Below, piece after piece: positions 9,362 to 18,592 of a stretch of 35,113 nt of DNA. Below the pieces are notes generated by a model that was not told the DNA's origin, ran no database searches, and was given only the letters and a program-made list of their open reading frames with translations. Positions within the stretch are counted from its first letter, which is position 1; each line of letters opens with the position of its first letter. This DNA comes from Gammaproteobacteria bacterium (GTDB taxonomy: Bacteria > Pseudomonadota > Gammaproteobacteria > Enterobacterales > Kangiellaceae): contig JABXHQ010000018.1 of assembly GCA_013373545.1 (NCBI GenBank), positions 1 to 35,113 on the forward strand, written 5' to 3'. Position numbers and translations under genes: made by a program.

Positions 9362-12028
9362 ATGGGAAAATCACTTGTAATTGTTGAGTCACCCGCAAAA
9401 GCCAAAACGATTAATAAATACTTAGGCAATGATTTTATCGTTAAGTCGAGTGTTGGTCATGTTCGTGACTTACCAACTGGCGGTGGTGCGAAAGCGCCGG
9501 TTGATGCAAAAGAACGCGCAAGGCAAGCGGCGATTACTCGCAAAATGGCGCCGGAAGAAAAGGCGCGTCATAAAGCCGAAAAAGCTAAGCAACAATTGTT
9601 TAAGCGAATGGGAATTAATCCTGAGCAAGATTGGGAAGCCCATTACGAGACATTACCTGGCAAAGAAAAGGTCATTAAAGAACTCAAACAGCATGCCGCA
9701 AAAGCCGATCACATCTTTCTCGCAACGGATTTGGACCGCGAAGGAGAAGCTATCGCTTGGCATTTGCGTGAAATCATCGGCGGTGACGATGATAAATTCC
9801 AACGGGTCGTTTTTAACGAGATAACCAAAAAAGCCATCCAAGCGGCGTTTTCAAAACCATCCCATCTCGATATGAACTATGTCAACGCGCAACAAGCGCG
9901 ACGGTTTTTAGACCGTGTTGTCGGCTTCATGGTGTCGCCATTGTTGTGGAAGAAAGTCTCGCGTGGGCTATCGGCAGGTCGAGTGCAGTCGGTGGCAGTT
10001 AAGTTAATTGTTGAGCGAGAACGTGAGATTCGAGCATTTATTCCTGAGGAATACTGGGAGTTGTTCGCCGATGTCAGCGCTAAAGGTCATGAGTTGCGAA
10101 TGCAGGTGGCGAGTAAGCAAGGTACTAAGTATCGACCGCAATCTGAGAGCGAAATCAAACAAGATATGGCCGCGATTGAAGGTGATAAGATTGAAATTGT
10201 CTCGCGCGAAGATAAACCATCACGCTCGAAACCCGGAGCGCCTTACATAACGTCGACACTCCAGCAAGCGGCCAGTACGCGATTGAAGTACTCGGTCAAG
10301 AAAACCATGATGATGGCACAAAGACTTTATGAGGCCGGTTATATTACCTACATGCGTACCGACTCGACGTTTTTGAGTGACGACGCTCTCAGTGCTTGTC
10401 GCGGTTATATTCAAGCGCAATATGGTGATCGTTACCTAACGCCCGATACTGTACGTTATGCGAACAAAGAAGGGGCACAGGAGGCGCATGAAGCGATCCG
10501 CCCGTCGAGTGTTGATGTATTAGCGAAAGATTTGATGGGGATGGAACCCGATGCGGTTAAGCTTTATGAAATGATTTGGCGCCAATTTGTCGCCTGCCAA
10601 ATGCCGCAAGCTGAATACGATGTAAGTACCTTGACCGCGGTTTCTGGCGATTATGAGTTAAAAGCCAAGGGACGAGTGATGCGGTTTGACGGTTGGACCA
10701 AGGTGCAGCCGCCAATGAAGAAAAATGACGACGATGTCACCTTGCCTGATTTAGCGAAAGGGCAAGCGCTTAACCTCAAGCAATTGGAACCGAAACAGCA
10801 TTTTACCAAGCCGACACCGCGCTATAGTGAAGCGGCACTGGTAAAAGAACTCGAAAAACGTGGCATTGGGCGTCCTTCAACCTATGCTTCGATTATTTCG
10901 ACTATTCAAGATCGTGGTTATGTTAGCCTCAGAAGTCGGCGGTTTTACGCGGAAAAGATGGGGGAGATCGTTACTGATCGTCTAAATGAGAACTTTACTG
11001 ACTTATTGGATTACTCGTTTACCGCCAACATGGAACACGAGCTTGACGATATCGCTAGCGGTGGCAAAAACTGGAAGCAGTTGTTAAACGAATTTTATTC
11101 TGACTTTCAAGCCAAGCTTGAACAGGCAGAAAAGCCAGCCGAAGAGGGTGGCATGAAAAACAACCAGGCCGTTGAAACCGATTTAGTCTGCCCGAAATGC
11201 GAAAAGAACAAGTTGGCGATCCGCATGGCGACGACCGGTGTTTTCCTCGGCTGTACCGGATTTTCTTTGCCAAAAGATGAGCAGTGTAAAAATACTGTGA
11301 ATCTTATTCCCGGCGAAGAAGCTGAAGCGGTTGATAAAGACGATGAAGCTGAATCACGCAATTTGAGGTTAAAACGCCGCTGCAAGAAGTGCCAAACAGC
11401 GATGGACTCATTTCTTATCGATGAGAACCGCCGCTTACATGTCTGTGGAAACTCGCCGAATTGTGATGGTTATGAAATTGAAGCCGGTACCTTCAAAATT
11501 AAAGGCTATGATGGTCCTGTCATTGAGTGCGACAAATGTGGCGCTGATATGGAACTTAAGACCGGGCGTTTTGGTAAGTACTTTGGCTGTACTAGCGAAG
11601 AATGTAAAAATACGCGCAAACTACTGCGTAACGGAGAGCCTGCTCCGCCGAAAGCGGATCCAATTCCAATGCCACACCTCAAGTGTGCAAAAGTGGATGA
11701 TACCTATGTATTACGGGATGGTGCGTCGGGTATTTTCTTAGCGGCTAGCCAGTTCCCGAAAAACCGGGAAACTCGACCACCTTTAGTGGAAGAAATATTA
11801 TCGGTAAAAGAGCAGTTGGATCCAAAATTTGCGTATCTAACCAAAGCGCCGGTTGCGGACAGTGAAGGCAACAAAGCGGTGATCCGCTACAGTCGTAAGA
11901 ACAAAGAGCAGTACGTAATGAGCGAGCAAGACGGCAAAGCGACTGGTTGGACTGCGCATTATGAAAATGGAAAATGGGTCGTTGCGGAGAAGAAAACCAA
12001 GAGCAAAGCGAAAGCAAAAGCCAAGTAG
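9362..12028 (+). CDS. topA: DNA topoisomerase I (type IA)
   Basis: Relaxes negative supercoils by single-strand passage. The 888-residue protein opens with the Toprim motif [11 protein letters not shown] at 6-16 and has the acidic metal-binding DLDREGEA from 123. The nucleophile is Y330 in YITYMRTDS. The C-terminal region carries three four-cysteine zinc-ribbon repeats, starting near residues 610 (CPKC), 675 (CKKC) and 723 (CDKC), and ends in a lysine/alanine tail ([12 protein letters not shown]) that likely binds DNA or RNA polymerase. Length and order match E. coli TopA (865). It stands alone between a structured promoter region and a strong terminator. Confidence 0.98.
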   Translation: MGKSLVIVESPAKAKTINKYLGNDFIVKSSVGHVRDLPTGGGAKAPVDAKERARQAAITRKMAPEEKARHKAEKAKQQLFKRMGINPEQDWEAHYETLPGKEKVIKELKQHAAKADHIFLATDLDREGEAIAWHLREIIGGDDDKFQRVVFNEITKKAIQAAFSKPSHLDMNYVNAQQARRFLDRVVGFMVSPLLWKKVSRGLSAGRVQSVAVKLIVEREREIRAFIPEEYWELFADVSAKGHELRMQVASKQGTKYRPQSESEIKQDMAAIEGDKIEIVSREDKPSRSKPGAPYITSTLQQAASTRLKYSVKKTMMMAQRLYEAGYITYMRTDSTFLSDDALSACRGYIQAQYGDRYLTPDTVRYANKEGAQEAHEAIRPSSVDVLAKDLMGMEPDAVKLYEMIWRQFVACQMPQAEYDVSTLTAVSGDYELKAKGRVMRFDGWTKVQPPMKKNDDDVTLPDLAKGQALNLKQLEPKQHFTKPTPRYSEAALVKELEKRGIGRPSTYASIISTIQDRGYVSLRSRRFYAEKMGEIVTDRLNENFTDLLDYSFTANMEHELDDIASGGKNWKQLLNEFYSDFQAKLEQAEKPAEEGGMKNNQAVETDLVCPKCEKNKLAIRMATTGVFLGCTGFSLPKDEQCKNTVNLIPGEEAEAVDKDDEAESRNLRLKRRCKKCQTAMDSFLIDENRRLHVCGNSPNCDGYEIEAGTFKIKGYDGPVIECDKCGADMELKTGRFGKYFGCTSEECKNTRKLLRNGEPAPPKADPIPMPHLKCAKVDDTYVLRDGASGIFLAASQFPKNRETRPPLVEEILSVKEQLDPKFAYLTKAPVADSEGNKAVIRYSRKNKEQYVMSEQDGKATGWTAHYENGKWVVAEKKTKSKAKAKAK

Positions 12029-12058
12029 TGGTTTGCTTCATTATGTAACGGTCAGTTG

Positions 12059-12101
12059 CCGCCGCGATTAAAATTTGTTTTAATCGCGGCGGTGTTGTTT
12101 T
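12059..12101 (+). terminator. Terminator of topA
   Basis: Perfect 15-base stem with arms 12059-12073 and 12078-12092 (CCGCCGCGATTAAAA and its complement) and a TTTG loop, followed by the T-rich TGTTGTTTTAT. It is very stable although the T tract is interrupted. Confidence 0.85.
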
Positions 12102-12144
12102 ATCCCCTAGCAAATGCTCATAGATTCGAACGGTTGGTATTTTC

Positions 12145-13173
12145 ATGCGCGCACTTTATCCCTTTATTCGTCCTCTGTTGTTTCAAATGGAGCCAGAAGC
12201 GGCTCATGACTTTTCATTGAAAATGCTGGCGCGATTACAAGACTCTCCGTTACGCTTTTTAATTGCACAAACTCCAGTGGATGATCCGTTTGAATTATGG
12301 GGGTTAACCTTTCCCAATCGTGTGGGACTGGCAGCCGGGCTAGATAAAAACGCACGTTATTTGGATGCTTTGGGTGCTTTGGGCTTTGGTTTTGTTGAGG
12401 TGGGTACCGTGACACCAAAAGCTCAACCAGGCAATGATAAGCCGCGCATGTTTCGGTTGCCTGAAGCACAAGCCATCATTAACCGAATGGGTTTTAATAA
12501 TGATGGAGTCGATCAATTGGTGGCAAATTTAGAGCGCTCGCAATACCAAGGTATTGTAGGTATTAATATTGGAAAAAATAAAACAACGCCAGAAGAGCAA
12601 GCGATTGACGATTACACCGTGTGTATGGAAAAAGTATACCCACATGCCGATTACATTACGGTTAATATTTCTTCACCTAATACACCTGGCCTGCGCGATC
12701 TGCAATTTGGTGAGCGCTTGGATGAATTACTAAAATCAATCAAGGCTAAGCAAGCTGAATTGGCCGTGGCGCATCAAAAGCAAGTCCCTGTTTTAGTTAA
12801 GATAGCGCCAGACTTGTCGTTAGCTGAAATTGAGCAAGTGGCAGATAGCTTTTGTCGTTTTAAAATCGATGGCGTTATTGCCACGAACACCACGCTCGAT
12901 CGACAAGCGGTCAGCGGTTTACCCTATGCGAGTGAGGCGGGTGGGCTTAGTGGTCGCGTACTGGCCGAGCCGAGCACACAAGTGTTGGCAAAATTAAATG
13001 AATGTTTAAAAGGTCAAGTGCCAACCATCGGGGTCGGCGGTATTCATGACGGAAACAGTGCGGTTGATAAAATTAAAGCCGGTGCTAGCTTGGTGCAAAT
13101 TTACAGCTGCTTTATTTATCAAGGACCAGCCTTGATTAAAACAGCAGCAGAAGCGATTAAAAGCTTGCGCTGA
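12145..13173 (+). CDS. pyrD: Dihydroorotate dehydrogenase (quinone), class 2
   Basis: Membrane-associated flavoenzyme that oxidises dihydroorotate to orotate in pyrimidine synthesis and passes electrons to quinone. The 342-residue length and N-terminal amphipathic segment ([20 protein letters not shown]) are those of class 2 enzymes. FMN-binding [17 protein letters not shown] and INIGKNK are visible. The catalytic loop is [15 protein letters not shown] from residue 173, with the class-2 serine base at 176/177. GVGGI near the C terminus binds phosphate. The stop overlaps the next start (TGATG), indicating translational coupling with the acetyltransferase. Confidence 0.97.
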   Translation: MRALYPFIRPLLFQMEPEAAHDFSLKMLARLQDSPLRFLIAQTPVDDPFELWGLTFPNRVGLAAGLDKNARYLDALGALGFGFVEVGTVTPKAQPGNDKPRMFRLPEAQAIINRMGFNNDGVDQLVANLERSQYQGIVGINIGKNKTTPEEQAIDDYTVCMEKVYPHADYITVNISSPNTPGLRDLQFGERLDELLKSIKAKQAELAVAHQKQVPVLVKIAPDLSLAEIEQVADSFCRFKIDGVIATNTTLDRQAVSGLPYASEAGGLSGRVLAEPSTQVLAKLNECLKGQVPTIGVGGIHDGNSAVDKIKAGASLVQIYSCFIYQGPALIKTAAEAIKSLR

Positions 13174-13628
13174 TGGATATTCGACTGGGACATCTTGAAC
13201 ATCCTGCGGTGTTAGCGTTGTTGCAGGAACATCTGAATGATATGTATAAGACGTCACCAAAAGAAAGTGTTCATGCGCTCGATATGGATGGGTTAAACAA
13301 CCCGGCGATTCGTTTTTATACCGTTTGGCACGCAGAGCAGTTACTTGGCTGTGGTGCAATTAAACGCCACGACCATGCACTGTGTGAAGTTAAGTCGATG
13401 CGTGTCGCTAAAGCGTTTCAACGGCAAGGTGTCGCGCGAAAACTACTTGCGCGAATGCTCGATGACGCTCGCTGTGAAGGTTATCGCGTTGTCGCGTTAG
13501 AAACCGGTAGTCAACCATTTTTTGCCGCCGCACACGCGTTGTATCGTCGTTTCGGTTTTTTGGAGTGCGCCCCCTTCGCTGATTATCGTTTGGATCCGAA
13601 CAGTTGCTTTATGCAACTAACTTTGTGA
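13173..13628 (+). CDS. GNAT N-acetyltransferase (YsnE-like)
   Basis: Acetyltransferase of 151 residues in the GNAT superfamily. The acetyl-CoA loop is FQRQGVARKLL at about 88-98, preceded by the strand EVKSMRVA. Other hallmark stretches are SPKESVHALDMDGL, LGCGAIKRHD, ALETGSQPFF and FADYRLDPNSCFM, which match the YsnE/putative acetyltransferase subfamily. The substrate is unknown. It overlaps pyrD by one base (TGATG). An HDAC-family deacetylase begins 61 bases downstream, so an acetylation/deacetylation pair is possible but unproven. Confidence 0.88.
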   Translation: MDIRLGHLEHPAVLALLQEHLNDMYKTSPKESVHALDMDGLNNPAIRFYTVWHAEQLLGCGAIKRHDHALCEVKSMRVAKAFQRQGVARKLLARMLDDARCEGYRVVALETGSQPFFAAAHALYRRFGFLECAPFADYRLDPNSCFMQLTL

Positions 13629-13689
13629 TAGTGTAAACCTCCACCATTAATTTCGTTGGCTAGCAAAAAGCTAAAGTTAAGGTGATGGC

Positions 13690-14601
13690 ATGATAATTTA
13701 CACTTCCGATCTTTGTCTTGCTCATAATATGGGGGCACAGCACCCAGAGTGTCCTGAGCGTTTAGGTGTGATTCTACAAGCGTTAAAAAGCAGCCGAATA
13801 GCGCAGCAACTAACTTATGCTACACCCGATTTACTCACCCTCACTGCGGCGGCGGCCCACGATAACAACTATATCAAACACCTTGTGCAACTGGAGCGGC
13901 TAGGGGAAACCACAGCGCTGGATCCCGATACACTTTTTATGGCGGAGACTTTAACCGCGGCTCGCGCTGCTGCTGGAGCCGGTGTTAGCGCAATTGATGC
14001 GATTATGTCAGAGCAAACACAACAGGCCTTTGCGGCCGTGCGTCCACCTGGCCATCACGCGCTGCATAACCGTGCAATGGGTTTTTGTTTTATCAACAAT
14101 ATTGCAGTGGCCGCACACCATGCAATGACGCATTATGGACTTGAACGAATTGCCATTATTGATTTCGATGTTCATCACGGTAATGGCAGCGAAAATATTG
14201 TGGCCAACGATCCGCGGATCTTGTTATGTTCGGCCTTTCAACATCCTTTTTATCCCAACACCGATCTGGCACAAGCGGCCGACAATATTGTTCATATCCC
14301 ACTGGCGGCGGGAACGGCTGGCACAGAGTTTCGTCAAGCAATGCAACAACTGGCTTTTGCACGAGTTAAAAAATTCACACCGCAATTAATTTTAGTGTCG
14401 GCTGGATTTGATGGTCATCGCCGAGATCCTTTAGCTGGCTGGAACCTGGTGGATGATGACTATTTTTGGTTGGGCGCCACCATTAACCAGTTGGCAAAGG
14501 ATTATAGTCATGGACGCGTACTTTCGATGCTCGAAGGTGGTTATGCGCTAGATACTTTGGGCGGTTCAGTGCTAGCTTATATTGAAGGTTTGTTGAGTTA
14601 A
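13690..14601 (+). CDS. Histone deacetylase-family amidohydrolase
   Basis: Zinc-dependent deacetylase of 303 residues in the class II-like HDAC/AcuC/acetylpolyamine amidohydrolase family. Catalytic and metal motifs are all present: RPPGHHAL at 118-125 (His-His dyad 122/123), GFCFINN, the zinc-binding DFDVHHGNG at 158-166 (D160, H162), SAGFDGHRRDPLAG from 237 (zinc ligand D241), and the transition-state tyrosine in EGGY at 282-285. It should therefore be active. In bacteria such enzymes remove acyl groups from proteins, polyamines or small molecules; the true substrate cannot be read here. It is spaced 61 bases from the GNAT gene and may share its transcript. Confidence 0.93.
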   Translation: MIIYTSDLCLAHNMGAQHPECPERLGVILQALKSSRIAQQLTYATPDLLTLTAAAAHDNNYIKHLVQLERLGETTALDPDTLFMAETLTAARAAAGAGVSAIDAIMSEQTQQAFAAVRPPGHHALHNRAMGFCFINNIAVAAHHAMTHYGLERIAIIDFDVHHGNGSENIVANDPRILLCSAFQHPFYPNTDLAQAADNIVHIPLAAGTAGTEFRQAMQQLAFARVKKFTPQLILVSAGFDGHRRDPLAGWNLVDDDYFWLGATINQLAKDYSHGRVLSMLEGGYALDTLGGSVLAYIEGLLS

Positions 14602-14608
14602 CTGGTGA

Positions 14609-14632
14609 CAATTTTTTTCTAGGAAAAAATTG
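14609..14632. terminator. Possible weak bidirectional terminator between the HDAC gene and tRNA
   Basis: Perfect nine-base AT-rich inverted repeat CAATTTTTT (14609-14617) / AAAAAATTG (14624-14632) with a six-base loop. The stem is A-U only apart from one G-C pair, so termination strength is doubtful, but it lies between two convergent genes. Confidence 0.35.
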
Positions 14633-14667
14633 GCTAGGGAAATGTGAAGGTCGCAATTGCGTAAAAT

Positions 14668-14744
<77 letters not shown>

Positions 14745-14777
14745 TCAAATATTTTCATCGTACTTCGTCGACGAGGC

Positions 14778-14790
14778 GCGTATAATACGC
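14778..14790 (+). promoter_or_regulatory. Shared -10 palindrome; putative rlmKL -10 (TATAAT)
   Basis: GCGTATAATACGC is symmetric about its centre. On the plus strand it gives a consensus TATAAT (14781-14786), 38 bases before the rlmKL ATG; no good -35 is seen. The same bases supply the TATTAT of the divergent tRNA promoter, so the two promoters should compete for polymerase. Confidence 0.5.
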
Positions 14791-14810
14791 ATATGAATTT
14801 TTTATTGCAA
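14782..14810 (-). promoter_or_regulatory. Promoter of tRNA-fMet with GC-rich discriminator
   Basis: On the minus strand, TTGCAA (14805-14810), 17-base spacer, TATTAT (14782-14787). The following ACGCGCCTCG is a GC-rich discriminator typical of stringently controlled stable-RNA promoters. The expected start is about 30 bases before the tRNA. Confidence 0.65.
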
Positions 14811-14823
14811 CCTTTCTTTTAAA

Positions 14824-16980
14824 ATGCCGCAAATTATTATTACCTGCCCACCAGGGTTTGAATACTTATTAGTCGATGAATGTAAATCCCTCGGCGCCGA
14901 CGATGCTCGTGAAGGATTGACCCAAGTCCTTGTTGATGGCGATTGGCCGCTTATTTATCGAATTTGTTTATGGTCACGCTTGGCGAATCGAGTGCTGTTC
15001 CCAATTGCGCAGTTTGAAGCGTTAGATGAGCAAAGTCTTTATCAAGCCTGTATGGAAATCCCTTGGGATATTCATTTCTCGGTAGAGCAGACGTTTGCCG
15101 TGACTTCAGTATTGCGGCGCTCAAAGCTGAACCATGAAAAATTTGTTGCGCTGAAAGTTAAAGATGCGATTGCTGATTTTTTTCGTGAAAACTATCAGCA
15201 GCGGCCATCGGTTGACACGACTCAGCCGGACGTTCGTGTTCAGTGTCGAGTGAATAAAAATCAATGTACGTTATGTATCGATTTAAGCGGCAGTGGATTA
15301 CATCAACGCGGCTACCGAGAGCGCGCTGGAGAAGCTCCTATCAAGGAGAATTTGGCTGCTGCTATGGTTTATCGTGCTGATTGGCCTGCGCGTTATGCCG
15401 CTGGTGAAGTGTTTATGGATCCGATGTGTGGATCGGGAACCATTGCGATTGAAGCGGCAATGATGGCACTTGATCGAGCGCCCGGACTGGATCGACAATA
15501 TTGGGGATTCTTAGGTTGGAAGCGTCATCAAGCGGCTCTATGGCAGGCCGAACTTGAGTCTGCTCAGGATCGCTTTAAAGCCGCGCAAAGCACTGCCCGA
15601 AAGTGTATTTTTGCGAATGACATTGATGCGAGCGTTATCGAAATTGCGCGTGAAAATGCGGCGCTTGCCGGCGTCAGTGAATTAATCGAGTTCTCCGAGA
15701 AGCCATTTGCTGAACTGACTCCGCCTGCAGAGTCTACCAGTGGAGTGCTGGTCACCAATCCGCCTTATGGAGAGCGTTTGGAGGATAGCCAAAGGGTAAC
15801 ACGCCTATACCAACAACTGGGCCAGTGGTTAAAACAAAGCTTTGTTGGTTGGCAGGCGTTGATCTTGTCGACGGATAAACAACATGGACATGCTATCGGC
15901 ATTCGCGCGCAAAAAATCTATCGTTTTCGCAACGGCGCGTTGCAGTGTGAGTTGTTAAAGCTGCCGATCTCCGCAGAGCATTTTGTGCAAGCGAAACAGG
16001 AGGTGACTGCGGAAAATTACCAACAGCAAATTTCTCCCGAAGCCCAAGCATTGAACAACCGGTTAAAGAAGAACTTAGCCGCTTTGAAGAGCTTTTTAAA
16101 GCAGAAGTCGATTAGTTGTTACCGTTTATATGATGCAGAACTTCCGGAATATGCAGCCGCGATTGATGTGTATGAGTCTAGCGCTCATATTCAAGAGTAC
16201 GCTCCGCCAAAATCGGTTGATTTAAATAAAGCGAAGCGGCGTTTGCGCGATATTGAAACGGTCGTTGCTGGGTTTTTAGATATTCCTGCTGAACGTGTTC
16301 ATACTAAAACTCGGATGCGCCAGCGCGGTGATACCCAGTATGGTAAGCAAGATCAGCAAGGAGCGATCGATATTGCTCGTGAAGGGCGGGCAAAGTTTGA
16401 GATTAATTTGTCCGACTATTTAGATACGGGGTTGTTTATCGACCATCGTAAAGCGCGGCAACTGTTAGGCGAGTGGAGCGAGCCGGGCACGCGATTGTTA
16501 AACTTGTACTGTTACACGGCAACGGCGAGCGTTCACGCCGCTCTTGCTGGTGCCATTACAACTAATGTTGATTTATCGAATACCTATTTAAACTGGGGAC
16601 AACGTAACTTTTCCTTAAATGGCATCGACATTAATCATCATGAATTTATTCGCGCGGACTGTATGCAGTGGCTCGAACAAGCTGTTCAGCAGAAGCCTAA
16701 ATTTGACTTGATTTTCATTGATCCGCCAACGTTTTCGAACTCGAAGAAAATGGAGCAGCACTTTGACATTCAAGAGCAACACCAAGCATTACTTAAGCTG
16801 GCAACAGCCTTGCTGGCACCGGGTGGACGCTTGTTATTCTCGAATAACTTTAAGAAATTTAAGATGCTGTTCGAACCACCGGCGGGTTATACAATGGTTG
16901 AGTTTACTCGCGAAACGACCAGTCGAGATTTTAGTAAGAAGCCCTTGCATCGTAGTTGGTTAATAACATCTAAGCAGTAG
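14824..16980 (+). CDS. rlmKL: 23S rRNA bifunctional methyltransferase RlmKL
   Basis: Fusion enzyme of 718 residues that makes m2G2445 and m7G2069 in 23S rRNA (E. coli RlmL/YcbY, 702). The order is THUMP-containing N terminus (about 1-155), RlmL methyltransferase with SAM motif DPMCGSGTIAIEA from 199 and the amino-methylating NPPYGERL from 312, then a linker. The RlmK Rossmann domain follows, with LLNLYCYTATASVHAALAG near 559 and IDPPTFSNSK near 632. Both active sites look intact. It is divergent from the initiator tRNA, which also serves translation, and is followed by a bidirectional terminator shared with the AlgP-like gene. Confidence 0.97.
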   Translation: MPQIIITCPPGFEYLLVDECKSLGADDAREGLTQVLVDGDWPLIYRICLWSRLANRVLFPIAQFEALDEQSLYQACMEIPWDIHFSVEQTFAVTSVLRRSKLNHEKFVALKVKDAIADFFRENYQQRPSVDTTQPDVRVQCRVNKNQCTLCIDLSGSGLHQRGYRERAGEAPIKENLAAAMVYRADWPARYAAGEVFMDPMCGSGTIAIEAAMMALDRAPGLDRQYWGFLGWKRHQAALWQAELESAQDRFKAAQSTARKCIFANDIDASVIEIARENAALAGVSELIEFSEKPFAELTPPAESTSGVLVTNPPYGERLEDSQRVTRLYQQLGQWLKQSFVGWQALILSTDKQHGHAIGIRAQKIYRFRNGALQCELLKLPISAEHFVQAKQEVTAENYQQQISPEAQALNNRLKKNLAALKSFLKQKSISCYRLYDAELPEYAAAIDVYESSAHIQEYAPPKSVDLNKAKRRLRDIETVVAGFLDIPAERVHTKTRMRQRGDTQYGKQDQQGAIDIAREGRAKFEINLSDYLDTGLFIDHRKARQLLGEWSEPGTRLLNLYCYTATASVHAALAGAITTNVDLSNTYLNWGQRNFSLNGIDINHHEFIRADCMQWLEQAVQQKPKFDLIFIDPPTFSNSKKMEQHFDIQEQHQALLKLATALLAPGGRLLFSNNFKKFKMLFEPPAGYTMVEFTRETTSRDFSKKPLHRSWLITSKQ

Positions 16981-16995
16981 GCTAGAAGGGAAAGT

Positions 16996-17023
16996 AAAAA
17001 AGGTCGCCATGGCGACCTTTTTT
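16996..17023. terminator. Bidirectional terminator between rlmKL and the algP-like gene
   Basis: Perfect stem GGTCGCC (17002-17008) / GGCGACC (17011-17017) with an AT centre, flanked by six A (16996-17001) and six T (17018-17023). It therefore gives a U tract in both directions for the two convergent genes. Confidence 0.9.
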
Positions 17024-17031
17024 ATTGCTAA

Positions 17032-17670
17032 TTAAGCTTCTGATGCAGCTGGCGCGTCAGTTGCTGGCGCTGCTTCAGGTGTAGGCGCTTTAGCAGCTTT
17101 TTTAGTTGCTGCTTTTTTCGCTTTCTTTTTAGCCGGCTTTTTAGTGGCTTTTTTAGCAGCCGCTTTTTTGTTGGCTTTGGCTAATTCTTTCTCAAGCTTA
17201 GCGATAGCTTTAACTTTAACTGCAACGGTCTTTGCTGCTTCTTTTGCAGCTTTAACAGCGTCTTTAACAGTCGCTAATTCAGCTTTAGCGGCTTTCGCAG
17301 TTTGGGTTAATTCTGCAACTTTTGCTTTGTTAGTCGCAACAGCTTTAACCGCAGCTGCAGTTTTCTTCGCTTTAACTTTCGCTTGAGCGGCTTTCAATTT
17401 GGTTTTGGCAGCGGCAAGTTTGTCACTTGCTGACTTAGCTGCTTTAGTTGCTTTCGCTACGGCTTTCTCAGTTACCGCTACTTCTTGGCTAGCCGCTTTT
17501 TCTAATTCAACTAGCGCTTTGTCAAAAGCAACTTGTGCAACTTGTAAAGCACTTGCTGTAACTTTAGCTGCAGGTTTACGCGTCGCTTTCTTGGTGGTTG
17601 CTTTCTTAGTGGTTTTCTTTGCCGCTACTTTTTTAGTAACAGCTTTAGTTGCTTTCTTGGCTTTGGCCAT
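17032..17670 (-). CDS. AlgP / histone H1-like lysine-alanine-rich nucleoid protein
   Basis: Low-complexity basic protein of 212 residues, mostly Lys and Ala. It has three zones. Residues 1-35 hold KKATKK-type basic repeats. Residues about 36-165 form a charged, alanine-rich predicted helix without prolines (for example LEKAASQEVAVTEKAVAKA and IAKLEKELAKANKKAAAKK). Residues about 165-193 are again strongly basic (KKPAKKKAKKAATKKAAKA), followed by an acidic/proline tail ending APAASEA. It resembles AlgP/AlgR3 and bacterial histone H1-like proteins that bind DNA and condense it, but the long central helix differs from classic KPAA-repeat AlgP. The ribosome site AGAGGT precedes the ATG. Homology calls in such sequence are weak; the DNA-binding role is inferred from composition. 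Confidence 0.8.
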   Translation of the reverse strand: MAKAKKATKAVTKKVAAKKTTKKATTKKATRKPAAKVTASALQVAQVAFDKALVELEKAASQEVAVTEKAVAKATKAAKSASDKLAAAKTKLKAAQAKVKAKKTAAAVKAVATNKAKVAELTQTAKAAKAELATVKDAVKAAKEAAKTVAVKVKAIAKLEKELAKANKKAAAKKATKKPAKKKAKKAATKKAAKAPTPEAAPATDAPAASEA

Positions 17671-17705
17671 TTGAGTTTACCTCTATGATTAAAATTTGCG
17701 CGGCG

Positions 17706-17734
17706 ATTATACGGACACCTGTATAAAAAGTGAA
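17706..17734 (-). promoter_or_regulatory. Promoter of the algP-like gene
   Basis: Minus-strand TTCACT (17729-17734), 17-base spacer and consensus TATAAT (17706-17711), about 35 bases before the ATG at 17670. This is a good sigma-70 match, consistent with an abundant protein. Confidence 0.65.
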
Positions 17735-17792
17735 TGCTTTTTGCCGTTTTTTAGTAAAAACAATCAGAAAAATCAGTGATCACATTCACCGG

Positions 17793-17801
17793 TGGTATAC
17801 T
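17793..17801 (+). promoter_or_regulatory. Extended -10 for the glutaredoxin-like gene
   Basis: TGG-TATACT, an extended -10 (TGnTATAAT type), 38 bases before the ATG at 17839. No strong -35 is needed or seen. Confidence 0.5.
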
Positions 17802-17838
17802 GCAAACATAAATTGAGTGATCTTGATAAAATTTGCTG

Positions 17839-18087
17839 ATGAAAACGATAACCCTTTTTTCTACTGACGGATGTCATCTTTGTGAACAAGCGATTGGAAT
17901 GTTTTACTATGGTGTTCAGGCGGGATGCTATCAATCCCCGGTTAGCTTAACGATAGTGGACATTATTAGCGATGATGAATTAACCGCGCTTTACGGCGAG
18001 CGAATTCCTGTTTTTAAATATCAAGATCGTGAATTAGGCTGGCCAATTGAGTTAGCACAGCTAGCCGATTGGGTGAATCAAAATTAA
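17839..18087 (+). CDS. Glutaredoxin-family (DUF836-like) small redox protein
   Basis: Thioredoxin-fold protein of 82 residues. It begins with the strand MKTITLFST and the active-site motif CHLC (C12, C15), and contains the cis-proline region RIPVFKY at about 54-60. It ends with the helix AQLADWVNQ. Length and motif fit the DUF836/glutaredoxin-like family common next to housekeeping genes in gammaproteobacteria. The ATG at 17839 is preferred over a TTG two codons upstream; neither has a clear ribosome site. It is convergent with the small CheZ-like gene, 13 bases away. The redox partner is unknown. Confidence 0.82.
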   Translation: MKTITLFSTDGCHLCEQAIGMFYYGVQAGCYQSPVSLTIVDIISDDELTALYGERIPVFKYQDRELGWPIELAQLADWVNQN

Positions 18088-18100
18088 TTACAGCATTGAT

Positions 18101-18559
18101 TTAGAAAAGCTCAACGTCACTGCTGTTTTGAGCGAGTTGAGTTTTGCTGTTGGCTAAAGCTTGCTCGACTGATTCTCCGGATAATATTCTTCGACAAACC
18201 AGACGCTCACTCTCCATTGAATAAAGCTGTTCAAGCTGGAGTCGTTTCGCTGCCATTCTCTCTTTGCCTGCCGCACTTGGTTGCTCGAGCAGCGCAGTGG
18301 CATCACTTAAGTGAGTCACGACATGTTCAATTTGTTGCTCGAGACGATCATAAAATTGCATTGCGCTTATCCCATGGTTGAGCGACTGTGCAAGGTTTGA
18401 TGCTTGCGACATGGCTTTTGTCGTGTCCATCGATGCCGCGATCTCGGTGAGCGAGTTTGCAAGTGTATTCACCGCAGAAGTCGACTCTTGCAGTGCAAGT
18501 TGTAATTGTGCGACTGAAATTTTTAGCAGCTGAGCCAGCAACTGGTCTCGTTCGTTCAC
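18101..18559 (-). CDS. Small helical protein with CheZ-like DxxxQ motif
   Basis: Uncharacterised protein of 152 residues. I take the start as GTG at 18559 because AGGAGG lies seven bases upstream. A longer frame from ATG 18604 would begin upstream of the likely -10 and has no ribosome site. The protein looks all-helical: residues about 15-60 form an amphipathic helix rich in Ala/Gln/Ser. Then comes SAMQFYDRLEQQIEHV, whose D71-x-x-x-Q75 resembles the D/E-x-x-x-Q/N catalytic motif of CheZ (QDLTGQ). YSMESERLVCRRILSGESVE follows, and the end is acidic-aromatic (SSDVELF), like the CheY-binding tail of CheZ. I recall similar unannotated proteins in marine gammaproteobacteria. Function is inferred, not shown. 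Confidence 0.75.
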   Translation of the reverse strand: MNERDQLLAQLLKISVAQLQLALQESTSAVNTLANSLTEIAASMDTTKAMSQASNLAQSLNHGISAMQFYDRLEQQIEHVVTHLSDATALLEQPSAAGKERMAAKRLQLEQLYSMESERLVCRRILSGESVEQALANSKTQLAQNSSDVELF

Positions 18560-18592
18560 CGCTGTTCCTCCTAAAAGCCTGTGCGTTGCTTG

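Noticed and set aside
9199-9429. Minus-strand frame of 76 codons over the topA upstream region.
   Set aside because: It runs into the topA start region, has no family features, and the promoter and ribosome site of topA explain the sequence better.
16996-17023. Inverted repeat considered as a mobile-element end or attachment site.
   Set aside because: Stem, loop and T runs on both strands fit a bidirectional terminator between convergent genes; there is no integrase or duplicated sequence, and the tRNA gene is intact with no fragment copy seen.
17144-17674. Plus-strand open frames of 80 to 91 residues, hydrophobic and Ala/Leu/Phe-rich, opposite the AlgP-like gene.
   Set aside because: They are the complement of Lys/Ala repeat codons; the apparent membrane protein is an artefact of composition.
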